From: Dorea_D sp963559605
GTDB lineage: Bacteria > Bacillota > Clostridia > Lachnospirales > Lachnospiraceae
Length of the DNA: 64,000 bases
Reading direction: 5' to 3'
Assembly: GCA_963559605.1 (NCBI GenBank)
Contig: CAUWLL010000004.1
Coordinates: 33,354 to 97,353 of the forward strand
Within the stretch, counting starts at the first letter, position 1. Every line of letters starts with the position of its first letter. Of this stretch, positions 54,450-63,327 are shown one piece after another. The notes beneath the pieces are model-generated. The model ran no database searches, was not told where the DNA came from, and saw only the letters and a program-made list of their open reading frames with translations. A program made the translations under genes and the position numbers.

Positions 54450-56939
54450 ATGGAAGATAATATTTTTGACAAAGTTCACGAAGTGGACTTAAAGAAAACA
54501 ATGGAAACCTCCTACATCGATTATGCAATGAGTGTTATTGCGTCTCGCGCACTTCCTGATGTAAGAGATGGGTTAAAGCCGGTTCAGAGAAGAATTTTAT
54601 ATTCTATGATCGAACTTAATAACGGTCCGGACAAACCGCATAGAAAATGTGCCCGTATTGTCGGTGATACTATGGGTAAATATCACCCTCACGGTGACAG
54701 TTCTATTTATGGAGCTCTGGTAAATATGGCGCAGGAGTGGTCTACCAGATACCCGCTCGTGGACGGGCACGGAAATTTTGGTTCTGTGGACGGCGATGGG
54801 GCTGCCGCTATGCGATATACAGAGGCAAGATTGAGCAAAATCTCTATGGAACTTACCGCGGATATTAATAAAAATACTGTGGATTTCACGCCAAATTTTG
54901 ATGAAACAGAAAAAGAACCGACGGTGCTTCCGGCGAGATTTCCAAACCTTTTGGTAAATGGTACTTCCGGTATTGCTGTAGGTATGGCTACCAATATTCC
55001 TCCTCATAATTTGAGAGAAATTATTCAGGCAGTTGTTAAAATTATCGATGATCAGATTGGCGATAAAGAAGAAACAACAATAGAAGAAATCCTTGAGATT
55101 GTAAAAGGACCGGATTTTCCAACAGGAGGCATGATCCTCGGAACAAGAGGAATCGAAGAAGCATATAGGACAGGACGTGGAAAGATCCGTGTCCGTGCAA
55201 TTACAGATATTGAAGCAATGCCAAACGGAAAGAGCCGTATTGTTGTAACAGAACTTCCGTATATGGTAAATAAAGCAAGGCTTATTGAGAAAATAGCCGA
55301 AATGGTAAGAGATAAGAGAATTGATGGAATTACTGATTTAAGCGATCAATCCAGCCGTGAAGGTATGCGTGTCGTTATTGAGCTTCGCAGAGATGTGAAT
55401 GCAAATGTTATCTTAAACCAGTTATATAAACATACACAGCTTCAGGACACATTTGGTGTAATTATGCTTGCGTTAGTAAACAATCAGCCAAAAGTGATGA
55501 ACATTTTAGAAATGCTTCATCATTATCTGAAACATCAGGAAGAGGTTGTGACGCGTCGTACACAGTATGAGTTAAATAAAGCTGAAGAAAGAGCTCATAT
55601 TTTAGAAGGATTACTGATCGCTCTGGATAATATTGATGAAGTGATCAAAATTATCAGAAGTTCTCGGACCGTTCAGCTTGCAAAAGCAGAATTGATTGAG
55701 AGATTCGGGCTCAGTGAAATACAGGCACAGGCGATCGTAGATATGCGTCTACGCGCTCTTACCGGATTGGAAAGAGAAAAATTAGAGGCAGAATACAAAG
55801 AACTGATGGAACAAATCAGTAGATTAAAAGCAATCTTAGCTGACAGAAAGCTGCTTCTTGGTGTGATCAAAGAAGAAATCCTTATTATTCATGATAAATA
55901 CGGTGATGAGAGAAGAACATCTATCGGATTTGATGAATTTGATATTTCCATGGAAGACTTGATTCCGAGAGAAGATGTAGTAATCACTATGACAAAACTC
56001 GGATATATTAAGCGTATGTCCAACGATACATTTAAGGCGCAAAACCGTGGAGGTAAAGGAATTAAGGGAATGCAGACCTTGGAAGAGGATTATGTGGAAG
56101 AGTTATTTATGACCCACACCCATGATTACTTGATGTTCTTTACCAATGCCGGACGTGTTTATCGTATGAAAGGTTACGAGATTCCGGAGGCAAGCCGTAC
56201 ATCCAGAGGAACGGCGATCATCAATCTTTTACAGTTAATGCCCGGAGAAAAAATAAGCGCCGTGATCCCGATCGATGAATACAGAGACGGTGAATATCTC
56301 TTTATGGCAACAAAGAAAGGTCTTGTAAAGAAAACTCCGATTAAAGATTACGCAAATGTCAGAAAGACAGGACTTGCGGCGATCACACTCCGCGAAGAGG
56401 ACGAATTAATCGAAGTAAAATATACAGATAACAAACAGGATATTATTATCGTAACAAAATATGGACAATGCATCAGGTTCAATGAACGTGATGTACGTTC
56501 TACAGGAAGAACTTCTATGGGTGTTCGCGGTATGAATCTGTCTGACCGTGACGAGGTTATCGGTATGCAGCTTAGCTCTCAAGGTAAAGAGCTTCTCATT
56601 GTATCTGAAAAAGGTATGGGAAAACGTACCGGTGCAGATGAATTTACCTGTCAGAATCGCGGTGGTAAAGGAGTAAAATGTTATAAGATTACCGAAAAAA
56701 CAGGTAATGTAGTGGGAGTTAAAGCCGTTAACGAAGATGATGAAGTTATGATCATCAACACAGAAGGTATCATCATTCGGATGAAGTGCGAAGGTATCTC
56801 CGTACTTGGCAGAGTGACCTCCGGTGTAAAACTTATTAATCTTCCGGAAGGAAACGTAGTCGCAAGTATTGCAAAAGTAAGAAAAGGCGATGAAGAAGAA
56901 CAGGAAGAAAATGAAGCGGATGCAGGGACAGAAGAATAA
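54450..56939 (+). CDS. gyrA: DNA gyrase subunit A
   Basis: Breakage-reunion subunit, 829 residues. The catalytic Tyr is in AAMRYTEARLS (Y123), and the C-terminal beta-pinwheel carries the GyrA-box-like text QNRGGKGIKG (about 530-540). The quinolone region reads HPHGDSSIYGAL: Ser at the position of E. coli S83 (S84 here) and Gly at the position of E. coli D87 (G88 here). A terminator follows. Confidence 0.98.
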   Translation: MEDNIFDKVHEVDLKKTMETSYIDYAMSVIASRALPDVRDGLKPVQRRILYSMIELNNGPDKPHRKCARIVGDTMGKYHPHGDSSIYGALVNMAQEWSTRYPLVDGHGNFGSVDGDGAAAMRYTEARLSKISMELTADINKNTVDFTPNFDETEKEPTVLPARFPNLLVNGTSGIAVGMATNIPPHNLREIIQAVVKIIDDQIGDKEETTIEEILEIVKGPDFPTGGMILGTRGIEEAYRTGRGKIRVRAITDIEAMPNGKSRIVVTELPYMVNKARLIEKIAEMVRDKRIDGITDLSDQSSREGMRVVIELRRDVNANVILNQLYKHTQLQDTFGVIMLALVNNQPKVMNILEMLHHYLKHQEEVVTRRTQYELNKAEERAHILEGLLIALDNIDEVIKIIRSSRTVQLAKAELIERFGLSEIQAQAIVDMRLRALTGLEREKLEAEYKELMEQISRLKAILADRKLLLGVIKEEILIIHDKYGDERRTSIGFDEFDISMEDLIPREDVVITMTKLGYIKRMSNDTFKAQNRGGKGIKGMQTLEEDYVEELFMTHTHDYLMFFTNAGRVYRMKGYEIPEASRTSRGTAIINLLQLMPGEKISAVIPIDEYRDGEYLFMATKKGLVKKTPIKDYANVRKTGLAAITLREEDELIEVKYTDNKQDIIIVTKYGQCIRFNERDVRSTGRTSMGVRGMNLSDRDEVIGMQLSSQGKELLIVSEKGMGKRTGADEFTCQNRGGKGVKCYKITEKTGNVVGVKAVNEDDEVMIINTEGIIIRMKCEGISVLGRVTSGVKLINLPEGNVVASIAKVRKGDEEEQEENEADAGTEE

Positions 56940-56952
56940 AGATTAAGTTAAA

Positions 56953-56999
56953 ATATACAGGGATATATTTACAGATCGAGTAAATATATCCCTGTATAT
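56953..56999 (+). terminator. Terminator after gyrA
   Basis: A 20-bp near-perfect inverted repeat (56953-56972 and 56980-56999) with a 7-nt loop follows the gyrA stop codon. The U-run is weak but the stem is very long. Confidence 0.75.
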
Positions 57000-57031
57000 C
57001 TAATAATTATCTAAGAAGATTCAATTATATT

Positions 57032-57490
57032 CTAAGCATTGTCTTTCTCACATTCACGAATCAGAATTTCTGCTACAGTAACTACCGTAAATTTTACCAT
57101 TTCTATACAGTGGCATTTTCTCTCCGGCGAATTTCTGTCAGGATAATCTTTGATCAAGACACGGCAACAAGCAGCGCCAAATTCTTTTTTGAATTTATCG
57201 TGGAATTCTTTGGTGAGTTCAAAGCATCTGTTGATTTTCGGATCACCCGGTGTGCTTCTTCCATATAAGAATCCGATACACATAGTACCTCCGGCAACAG
57301 CGCCGCACAGACATCCGGCTCCGCCAAGTCCCCAGGGAAATCCGGAACTCATGGCGATAGCGCTGTCAGGAATGTCAAGGTCTAAAGCGTCTCGAAGTGT
57401 TGCGATGACGGATTCGGAACAGGCAAAACCGGAAGTAAATATATTAACAGCGTCTTCCTGTAGTTTGTTCATATCAATATTTGTGTTCAT
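57032..57490 (-). CDS. C_GCAxxG_C_C family protein
   Basis: A 152-residue protein of the C_GCAxxG_C_C family, named for its spaced cysteines: GFACSESV, GGAGCLCGAVAGG, a Cys in INRCFEL, and FGAACCRVL. The Cys pattern suggests a metal or redox cofactor, but no reaction is established. It is monocistronic and converges on the gyrA terminator. Confidence 0.88.
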   Translation of the reverse strand: MNTNIDMNKLQEDAVNIFTSGFACSESVIATLRDALDLDIPDSAIAMSSGFPWGLGGAGCLCGAVAGGTMCIGFLYGRSTPGDPKINRCFELTKEFHDKFKKEFGAACCRVLIKDYPDRNSPERKCHCIEMVKFTVVTVAEILIRECEKDNA

Positions 57491-57593
57491 ATGTAAGCCC
57501 CCTAATTGTAAAATAAATAGATTTATAAATATATTTTACTGCCGGTTTTTTGTGATTTCAATCTTTATTTTGTCATGAATCAGAATCTTTTGA

Positions 57594-58322
57594 TTATATC
57601 TCTACTCTTTTTGCCAGCGGGTAGCTGATGACTCCAAACACGACGGAAATAACCGTTGTAGTTAGAATCCCGTAGAGCGGCTTACCACTTGCCATACCTG
57701 TAATATCAAATAAAAAGTCAAAGACAGTATCCCAGAATTCAGGGATAAATCCGTAGGATAACGGAAGGACAAAGAATATGATAATAGGAACTCCAGCTGC
57801 AATTATAATTCTTCCAATCTTAGATGCTTTATAAAACAGGATTGTCATAAAAAATCCGCTTAAAAAACTCAGATTATATGCAGAAAATATAAAAATTACA
57901 CTTATAACAAACAGAGTTATTGAGTTTTGGTCAAATTTCCTATATAGCATATCAAACATTGTTGACCAGTTCAGTTCGGACAATTGGTTAAAAAGGAAAG
58001 TGAAAAAGCTTGTTGCTACAGCAAGAATAAGATTTACAATAAGCATACAGTACATGCAGCTTTTGAAAAATGTTTTTCTTGAAATTCCGTTTTGTGCAAC
58101 CATCCAAAAATGCTCTTTAAAAATAACGAGTCCCATTATAAAGGTAAAAATAGTAGATGAAAAATCCATGCTGTTATAGCCGCTTTTTATAGAACTATCG
58201 GGAGCGCTTCCTGTCTGTATAATAACAATAGCTATGATAATAGAAATTGCCAGATACATTCCCAAATAAACCGACAGAGATGCTCTAAAATCGTGTAATT
58301 GATATTTTAATGTTTTTTTCAT
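57594..58322 (-). CDS. ABC-2-like membrane permease
   Basis: A 242-residue protein with about six hydrophobic segments (e.g. YLAISIIIAIVIIQ, LFVISVIFIFSAYNLSF, IIIAAGVPIIIFFVLPLSY) and no solute-binding or exporter motifs. It follows the ATPase gene by 9 nt and forms the membrane part of a small exporter. The substrate is unknown; antimicrobial peptide or lipid-type molecules are typical for GntR-linked systems of this kind. Confidence 0.85.
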   Translation of the reverse strand: MKKTLKYQLHDFRASLSVYLGMYLAISIIIAIVIIQTGSAPDSSIKSGYNSMDFSSTIFTFIMGLVIFKEHFWMVAQNGISRKTFFKSCMYCMLIVNLILAVATSFFTFLFNQLSELNWSTMFDMLYRKFDQNSITLFVISVIFIFSAYNLSFLSGFFMTILFYKASKIGRIIIAAGVPIIIFFVLPLSYGFIPEFWDTVFDFLFDITGMASGKPLYGILTTTVISVVFGVISYPLAKRVEI

Positions 58323-58331
58323 AAGCCCCTC

Positions 58332-59189
58332 CTAAGAATTTGTTAATTGTATAAATAATTTTTGAAGATCTAAAGAAGATATTTCCATGTGCTTCGGGAT
58401 GTTTTCGGCAGGCTTTCCAAGAATATAGGCAGTTTTTAACCCTCCAAGTATGTCTTCACCGATAAGCTTTCCGATATTTTCTATTTTTAGATATTCGTCA
58501 ACGTCGGTAGCAGTTCCCGAGATTGCATATCCGCGTTTTAATAAGTCCTCACAGGAACCTTTTTCGATGATATGTCCGTTTTTTATAATGATAACATCCT
58601 CGATAATATTAGAAACTTCCTCAATTAAATGAGTAGAAATTACAATAGTAAATGGATTTTCACTGTATTTTTCAATCAGTAATCTATAAAAGAGTTCTCT
58701 ATGGTTGGCATCCAGCCCTAACACCGGTTCATCCAGAAATACATAAGGCGTATTTACAGAAAGAGCAATAACATTTTTTAAAATGGACTTATACCCGGTG
58801 GAAAGAGCAGAAGATTTCTTATTCAAAGGAAGTCCGAAAATCTCTGAAATATGGAGTGCATAATCCATGTCAAATGCAGGATGGAACTCTTTTGTCCATT
58901 GAAAAATTTTTTTAACTTTCATGCTTTCAGGGAATAATAGTTTTTCGCTTGTAAAATACAGATGACTCAGAGTTTCATCATTTTCGATAAGAGTGTCACT
59001 ATTCAGCGTTACTGTTCCCTCATCCGCGAAAACTCGATTATTGATGACGTTTAATAACGTAGTCTTTCCGGCGCCGTTTCTTCCCAGCAGACCGTAAATC
59101 TTATTTTCTTCCAGACAAATATTCACACTGTCCAGAGCTTTCGTATCTTTGTACGTTTTTGAAACATTTTTCACTTCAATTCCTCTCAT
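58332..59189 (-). CDS. ABC transporter ATP-binding protein (YtrB-like)
   Basis: A 285-residue ATPase with Walker A GLLGRNGAGKTTLLNV, a signature region reading ALSTGYKSILKNVIAL (a relaxed LSGG) and Walker B YVFLDEPVLGLD, followed by the switch His in ISTHLIEEV. Its ATGA start overlaps the stop of the regulator gene, so the GntR-ATPase-permease trio is a single operon. Confidence 0.93.
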   Translation of the reverse strand: MRGIEVKNVSKTYKDTKALDSVNICLEENKIYGLLGRNGAGKTTLLNVINNRVFADEGTVTLNSDTLIENDETLSHLYFTSEKLLFPESMKVKKIFQWTKEFHPAFDMDYALHISEIFGLPLNKKSSALSTGYKSILKNVIALSVNTPYVFLDEPVLGLDANHRELFYRLLIEKYSENPFTIVISTHLIEEVSNIIEDVIIIKNGHIIEKGSCEDLLKRGYAISGTATDVDEYLKIENIGKLIGEDILGGLKTAYILGKPAENIPKHMEISSLDLQKLFIQLTNS

Positions 59190-59554
59190 TTTGAAAATCC
59201 CCTTTCTATCATGGCGATAATCTCATCTCCTGAGATACCGAGTCGTTTTGCCTCCTCAACAAGTCGGCTGATATAGTTCTCATAAAATTGGTCCTGTCGT
59301 TTTCGCTGTAATTGCTTTACAGCTCCTTTTGCCACAAACATACCAACCCCCCTTTTCTTATAAATGATATTTTCGTCTACGAGCAGATTAATTCCTTTCA
59401 AAGCAGTGGCAGGATTAATTTTATAATTTACAGAGAATTCTGTAATAGAAGGAATCTGTTCTTCTTCCGAAAATGCCCCGGTTAATATACCGTCTTCAAT
59501 TCCTTCGGCTATTTGAATAAAGATGGGTTTCTCACTGTTTGTATCTATGCGCAT
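59186..59554 (-). CDS. GntR-family regulator (YtrA type)
   Basis: A 122-residue protein with only the winged-helix domain (PIFIQIAEGIEDGILTGAFS, IPSITEFSVNYKINPATALK, YKKRGVGMFV) and a short dimerisation tail, as in YtrA repressors of ABC operons. It should repress its own operon by binding the palindrome at 59587-59610. A GGAGG site precedes the ATG. Confidence 0.92.
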   Translation of the reverse strand: MRIDTNSEKPIFIQIAEGIEDGILTGAFSEEEQIPSITEFSVNYKINPATALKGINLLVDENIIYKKRGVGMFVAKGAVKQLQRKRQDQFYENYISRLVEEAKRLGISGDEIIAMIERGFSK

Positions 59555-59586
59555 AACGTCCTCCTTCCTCCTTTTTTTTGTTATCT

Positions 59587-59610
59587 AGTTAATTAGTTGA
59601 GTAATTAACT
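59587..59610. promoter_or_regulatory. Predicted GntR operator
   Basis: AGTTAATTA and TAATTAACT are perfect inverted 9-bp arms separated by 6 nt. The site begins 8-9 nt downstream of the minus-strand -10 box, so a bound repressor would cover the transcription start. Confidence 0.8.
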
Positions 59611-59618
59611 ATAAAAGT

Positions 59619-59647
59619 ATTATATATGTGTAAAAATAAAATGTCAA
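59619..59647 (-). promoter_or_regulatory. Full-consensus promoter of the GntR-ABC operon
   Basis: On the minus strand TTGACA (59647-59642) and TATAAT (59624-59619) are separated by exactly 17 nt, a perfect sigma-A promoter. Such strength implies tight repression, consistent with the adjacent operator. Confidence 0.9.
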
Positions 59648-59760
59648 TAGGTATCTTGAATCTTTCTGTTTTCCTTTACATTCCGGTGCGGGGATATTAT
59701 ACTAAAAAAGCGGAAAGATTAAGCAAAAGATGAAGAGATACAAAGGAGTTAAGTCAGATT

Positions 59761-60474
59761 ATGAAAAGAATATTATTGATGGTATTTCGCAATATCTTTT
59801 TAGTGCCATACATGTGGATAAGACTCTGTTATCACGCAAGCCATGTTGATAAATATACAGAAGAAGAGCATTATAAGATATTGAAATTTATCACTCACAG
59901 AGCAAATAAAGGCGGAAATGTTAAGATCGACGCACATGGCCTGGAAAATATCCCCAAAGAAAATGGATTTATGTTTTTCCCAAATCATCAAGGTCTATAT
60001 GATGTATTGGCAATTCTGGACGTCTGTCCTACACCGTTTTCCGTAGTTGCTAAGAAAGAAGTAGCAAACGTCCAGTTTTTAAAACAGGTATTTGCATGTA
60101 TGAGAGCTTATATGCTGGACAGAAATGATGTACGTCAGGCAATGCAGGTTATTATAGATGTAGCAAAGGAAGTTCAAAATGGAAGAAACTACTTGATATT
60201 TGCAGAGGGAACACGTTCTAAAAATGGCAATAAAGTGGGAGATTTTAAAGGAGGAAGCTTTAAATCGGCTACAAAAGCGAAATGTCCGATTATTCCCGTG
60301 GCGCTTATTGATTCCTTTAAACCCTTTGATACGAAAAGCATTGATCCGGTAACAGTGCAGGTACATTTTTTAGAACCCATTCTTTATGAGGAATACAAAG
60401 ATATGAAAACCACAGAGATTGCTTCCGTTGTGAAAGAAAGAATACAAGAAACAATTCATAAATATGAGGTGTAG
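59761..60474 (+). CDS. plsC: 1-acyl-sn-glycerol-3-phosphate acyltransferase
   Basis: Acylates lysophosphatidic acid in phospholipid synthesis at the membrane. The acceptor motif is NHQGLYDVLA (NHxxxxD) and the second motif is FAEGTRSKNG (EGTR). 237 residues with an N-terminal hydrophobic region (MVFRNIFLVPYMWIRL). An AAAGGAG site precedes the ATG. It runs divergently from the GntR operon. Confidence 0.93.
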   Translation: MKRILLMVFRNIFLVPYMWIRLCYHASHVDKYTEEEHYKILKFITHRANKGGNVKIDAHGLENIPKENGFMFFPNHQGLYDVLAILDVCPTPFSVVAKKEVANVQFLKQVFACMRAYMLDRNDVRQAMQVIIDVAKEVQNGRNYLIFAEGTRSKNGNKVGDFKGGSFKSATKAKCPIIPVALIDSFKPFDTKSIDPVTVQVHFLEPILYEEYKDMKTTEIASVVKERIQETIHKYEV

Positions 60475-60518
60475 CGTGTGTATTTTATCGGATACGATAT
60501 GGAAAGGAAGTCTCCTGT

Positions 60519-60572
60519 ATCAAAAAATAGTGTAAGAAAGAGGTATTCCTCTTTCTTACACTATTTTTTTTC
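60519..60572. terminator. Bidirectional terminator between plsC and the PilZ gene
   Basis: A 21-bp perfect stem (AAAAATAGTGTAAGAAAGAG arm and its complement) with a 4-nt loop is flanked by A and T runs. It ends both converging genes. Confidence 0.88.
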
Positions 60573-61187
60573 TCTCAGTTTTCTTCTTTGAATTAATTCT
60601 TCTTGAAATACAAAGTTACGAACCGCTGCTTCCGTTGCAGGATTAAGATCTTTAAACTGACAACCATATCCGATAAGATCCGTTCTACGGGTCGGACGTT
60701 TATGTTTGATGATTCCTGTAATATAAGCAGGAGATTTTTTAAACGGAAGAAGAAAAGATATAACCGTATCCAATTCAAAAGTGTTGCTTGCCACAAACAT
60801 GAAGCCACCGGCGCTGATGTCTGATAAGATTACCTTTGTGGCAGACATTCCGTTTTCCAGCTGAATATCTACCGGGAATGAAACATTAATTCTTAAATCA
60901 TTTCTCAATTCCGGCACGTCCGAAGTAGTTCCGGGCGCTACATAGCAACTTCTTCCCAGAAGATCCATATCCTTTTTACACTCTGTTAATGTATAGATAA
61001 AAGAGTTATAGTCATATTCTTCGCCCTCTGGTTTAAAGAACACCGTAAGAGGAAACTCAATATCCAATTCTTGGTAAATATAAAATACAGCTTCTTCGAC
61101 AGAACTTCTTTTATATCCAACATTGCACAGGAAACTTGTATCCATATTATAAAGAGTGCCTTTGTATATATCAAATAATGAATTCAT
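60561..61187 (-). CDS. PilZ-domain c-di-GMP receptor (YcgR-like)
   Basis: A 208-residue protein: an N-terminal YcgR-N/flagellar-brake-like domain (about 1-90) and a C-terminal PilZ domain with RNDLR (RxxxR) and SDISAGGF (D/NxSxxG), both c-di-GMP-binding motifs intact. Such proteins slow or re-direct flagellar rotation when c-di-GMP rises. It lies directly upstream of, and divergent from, flagellin, and a c-di-GMP synthase/phosphodiesterase is encoded at 7.5-10.8 kb. The direct output target is not shown by sequence. Confidence 0.92.
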   Translation of the reverse strand: MNSLFDIYKGTLYNMDTSFLCNVGYKRSSVEEAVFYIYQELDIEFPLTVFFKPEGEEYDYNSFIYTLTECKKDMDLLGRSCYVAPGTTSDVPELRNDLRINVSFPVDIQLENGMSATKVILSDISAGGFMFVASNTFELDTVISFLLPFKKSPAYITGIIKHKRPTRRTDLIGYGCQFKDLNPATEAAVRNFVFQEELIQRRKLREKK

Positions 61188-61472
61188 ATTACAGCCTCCT
61201 TCAAAAGTCTATTAAAATTATATCGTTAAAATAAGAAAAGGTCAAGAATATAAGACAGATTCGTAAGTTATCATTCGTGTTTTTATCACATATTTTTTAA
61301 TTTTCGGTCTGAACAATTTCTTTTCATTTATATATATGATAAATCAGTAATTATTTAAGTGTACTTCTAAAGAACATAAGCCGGCTGATTCTTATAAGAA
61401 GAGCTCTTTTGGACGCAGGATAACGGCAGTGGCATGGAAGCCGCTGGATTTTATTTCAAGGAGGAAAATATA
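61188..61472. promoter_or_regulatory. Flagellin leader and divergent promoter region
   Basis: No gene is seen. The flagellin 5' leader contains a hairpin with a GGA loop (61427-61446), further GGA motifs near 61411 and 61418 and an AAGGAGG ribosome site. I found no convincing sigma-D promoter with both boxes. Confidence 0.55.
61427..61446 (+). promoter_or_regulatory. CsrA-like binding hairpin in the flagellin leader
   Basis: CAGTGGC and GCCGCTG form a 7-bp stem (one G-T pair) with loop ATGGAA, presenting GGA in the loop as CsrA requires. It lies 27 nt upstream of the flagellin ATG, and the ribosome site supplies a second GGA. The arrangement matches the CsrA-FliW control of Bacillus hag. Confidence 0.6.
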
Positions 61473-62924
61473 ATGAGAATTCAACACAACATTCCGGCGT
61501 TAAACGCTCACAGAAATTTAACAAACAACAACTCTTCTGTTTCTAAGAACTTAGAGAAATTATCTTCCGGTTACAGAATCAACCGTGCAGGTGATGATGC
61601 AGCAGGTCTTGCTATTTCTGAGAAAATGAGAGCACAGATCACAGGTCTCCAGACAGCTCAGAAGAACGCAGAAGACGGTGTATCTTTAGTACAGACAGCT
61701 GAGGGAGCTTTAACAGAGGTTCACTCTATGTTAAACCGTATGGTAGAGCTTGCAACACAGTCTGCAAACGGAACATACTCTGAAAGCAACCGTGAAGAGA
61801 TGCAGAAAGAGATTGACGCATTAACAGCAGAAGTAAACCGTATCAGTGACACTTCTAACTTTAACGGAACAAAACTGTTCGGTGGAACAAGCAATGTATT
61901 AGAGGCTGCCGGTAAAGTAAATGGTGCTAACATTAAAGGGACTCCTCAGGATGCTACACAGACAGTTTCAACAGCAACATGGACACCTGTTGGTACCGGT
62001 TCTACTGACGCAAAATTCACTGTTACTGTAACAGATGAATCGGGAGATCACGATATTGTCGTTGATGTTGATACTACTACAGTTCAAGATGGTGATGCTG
62101 TTGCAGCTGCCTTAAATGCAAATGAAAAGTTAAAAGAGTATGGTATTACAGTTAAGAACGATGGTGGAACACTTAGCTTCACAAGCGGTGAAGGCGGAAG
62201 TACTGCAGCGCACGTATCGAATATTGCATTTAATAAAGGTACTGGTAATTCCGCTGACGGTGCTGTTGCATTTGATGAGGTAACAAAAGGTAAAGATGCC
62301 GGTGAGGCATATGATTTTACTACATTTAAAGAGGGAGATTCTATCACTGTAAACGGCAAAACTTACAAATTTGATGCTAAAGGTGACGGAACAAACGGTA
62401 AATTTGCTGACTTTGCTACATTAAAAACTGCTCTTGAGGCAGATGGAATCGAAGTAGTAGATCAGGATGCTCAGAATGCTGGTAAAAGTGTACTTCTTAA
62501 AGCTGGCAAAGATACTGCTATAAAAACTAACATTGCTCTTCATGTTGGTGAGTCTTCTGACGACGCGAACACAATCAATGTTACTATTGACGCAATGAGC
62601 GCAAAATCTCTTAAGATTGATACTGTTGATATTACAACAGTAGACGGAGCAAAAGCTGCTATCGATACAATCAATGCTGCAATCGACACTGTATCCAGCA
62701 TCCGTTCCAGCCTTGGAGCTATGCAGAACCGTCTGGAGCACACCATCAACAACTTAGGTGTTCAGACAGAGAACATCACAGCTGCTGAGAGCCGTATCCG
62801 TGACGTAGACATGGCAAAAGAGATGATGGCTTACACCAAGAACAACATCCTGGTTCAGGCTTCTCAGGCTATGCTTGCGCAGGCAAACCAGGTTCCACAG
62901 GGTGTTCTTCAGTTATTACAGTAA
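61473..62924 (+). CDS. Flagellin
   Basis: The main filament protein, 483 residues. The ATG at 61473 follows AAGGAGG; 13 in-frame upstream codons are not used. The N-terminal D0/D1 (1 to about 140: MRIQHNIPALNAHRNL, SSGYRINRAGDDAAGLAISE) and C-terminal D1/D0 (about 390-483, ending QANQVPQGVLQLLQ) are classic. The central 250 residues form a variable surface region with several Asp/Gly-rich beta segments. The region equivalent to the TLR5 site reads LNRMVELATQSANG, keeping the key Arg and Glu. Export would be by the flagellar type III system; no other flagellar export gene is in the window. Confidence 0.96.
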   Translation: MRIQHNIPALNAHRNLTNNNSSVSKNLEKLSSGYRINRAGDDAAGLAISEKMRAQITGLQTAQKNAEDGVSLVQTAEGALTEVHSMLNRMVELATQSANGTYSESNREEMQKEIDALTAEVNRISDTSNFNGTKLFGGTSNVLEAAGKVNGANIKGTPQDATQTVSTATWTPVGTGSTDAKFTVTVTDESGDHDIVVDVDTTTVQDGDAVAAALNANEKLKEYGITVKNDGGTLSFTSGEGGSTAAHVSNIAFNKGTGNSADGAVAFDEVTKGKDAGEAYDFTTFKEGDSITVNGKTYKFDAKGDGTNGKFADFATLKTALEADGIEVVDQDAQNAGKSVLLKAGKDTAIKTNIALHVGESSDDANTINVTIDAMSAKSLKIDTVDITTVDGAKAAIDTINAAIDTVSSIRSSLGAMQNRLEHTINNLGVQTENITAAESRIRDVDMAKEMMAYTKNNILVQASQAMLAQANQVPQGVLQLLQ

Positions 62925-62969
62925 TCACGGTTATAATAACAGAACTATTGCATGATAAGTGCAGAATGA

Positions 62970-63003
62970 AAGGCGGCATGGCGAAAAGCCATGCCGTTTG
63001 ATT
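62970..63003 (+). terminator. Flagellin terminator
   Basis: CGGCATGGC and GCCATGCCG with a 5-nt loop form a strong stem followed by TTT. Its 3' arm is also the left edge of the tandem repeat unit that follows. Confidence 0.8.
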
Positions 63004-63004
63004 A

Positions 63005-63202
63005 TTAATCTATTTCATATTCTTGGTAAAGTTTCTTCCGCAGTTCTATGTCCTGCGCAGCTCTTTTCACATCATCCATTCTGCCGTCCGCGATGAGCTT
63101 CATAGTTAAAGCAGCGAATTTTTTCTCACCTTCTTGAAAAGCTTCTTCCCTCTGCACTTCTATATCCTGTTCGTAGTTGTACTCTGACATTAACATATTC
63201 AT
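63005..63202 (-). CDS. Stand-alone Rpn C-terminal tail, copy 1
   Basis: A 65-residue frame starting MNMLMSEYNYEQDIEVQREE. It lacks a 16-residue segment found in the other copies (within the GE-rich helical stretch), by a 48-bp in-frame deletion. A GTGAGG site precedes the start, best placed for the second Met. The tail is predicted mostly helical. In full-length Rpn proteins this segment follows the PD-(D/E)XK nuclease, which is absent here. It may be a remnant or a small functional protein. Confidence 0.5.
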   Translation of the reverse strand: MNMLMSEYNYEQDIEVQREEAFQEGEKKFAALTMKLIADGRMDDVKRAAQDIELRKKLYQEYEID

Positions 63203-63327
63203 GACCTCACTTCCACGGCTCCGAAGATAGTCTGCAAAAATCCCTTTCTCGATACATTCTAGGATGGCTTTCCGGTATGCACCCTCTTAGCAGTATGATT
63301 TTTCGCCATGCCGTCTTTCTGTCATCG

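Noticed and set aside
61434..61472. Thirteen extra in-frame codons at the flagellin N-terminus
   Set aside because: Flagellins begin at MRIQHN, which has the strong ribosome site; the extension covers the leader hairpin.
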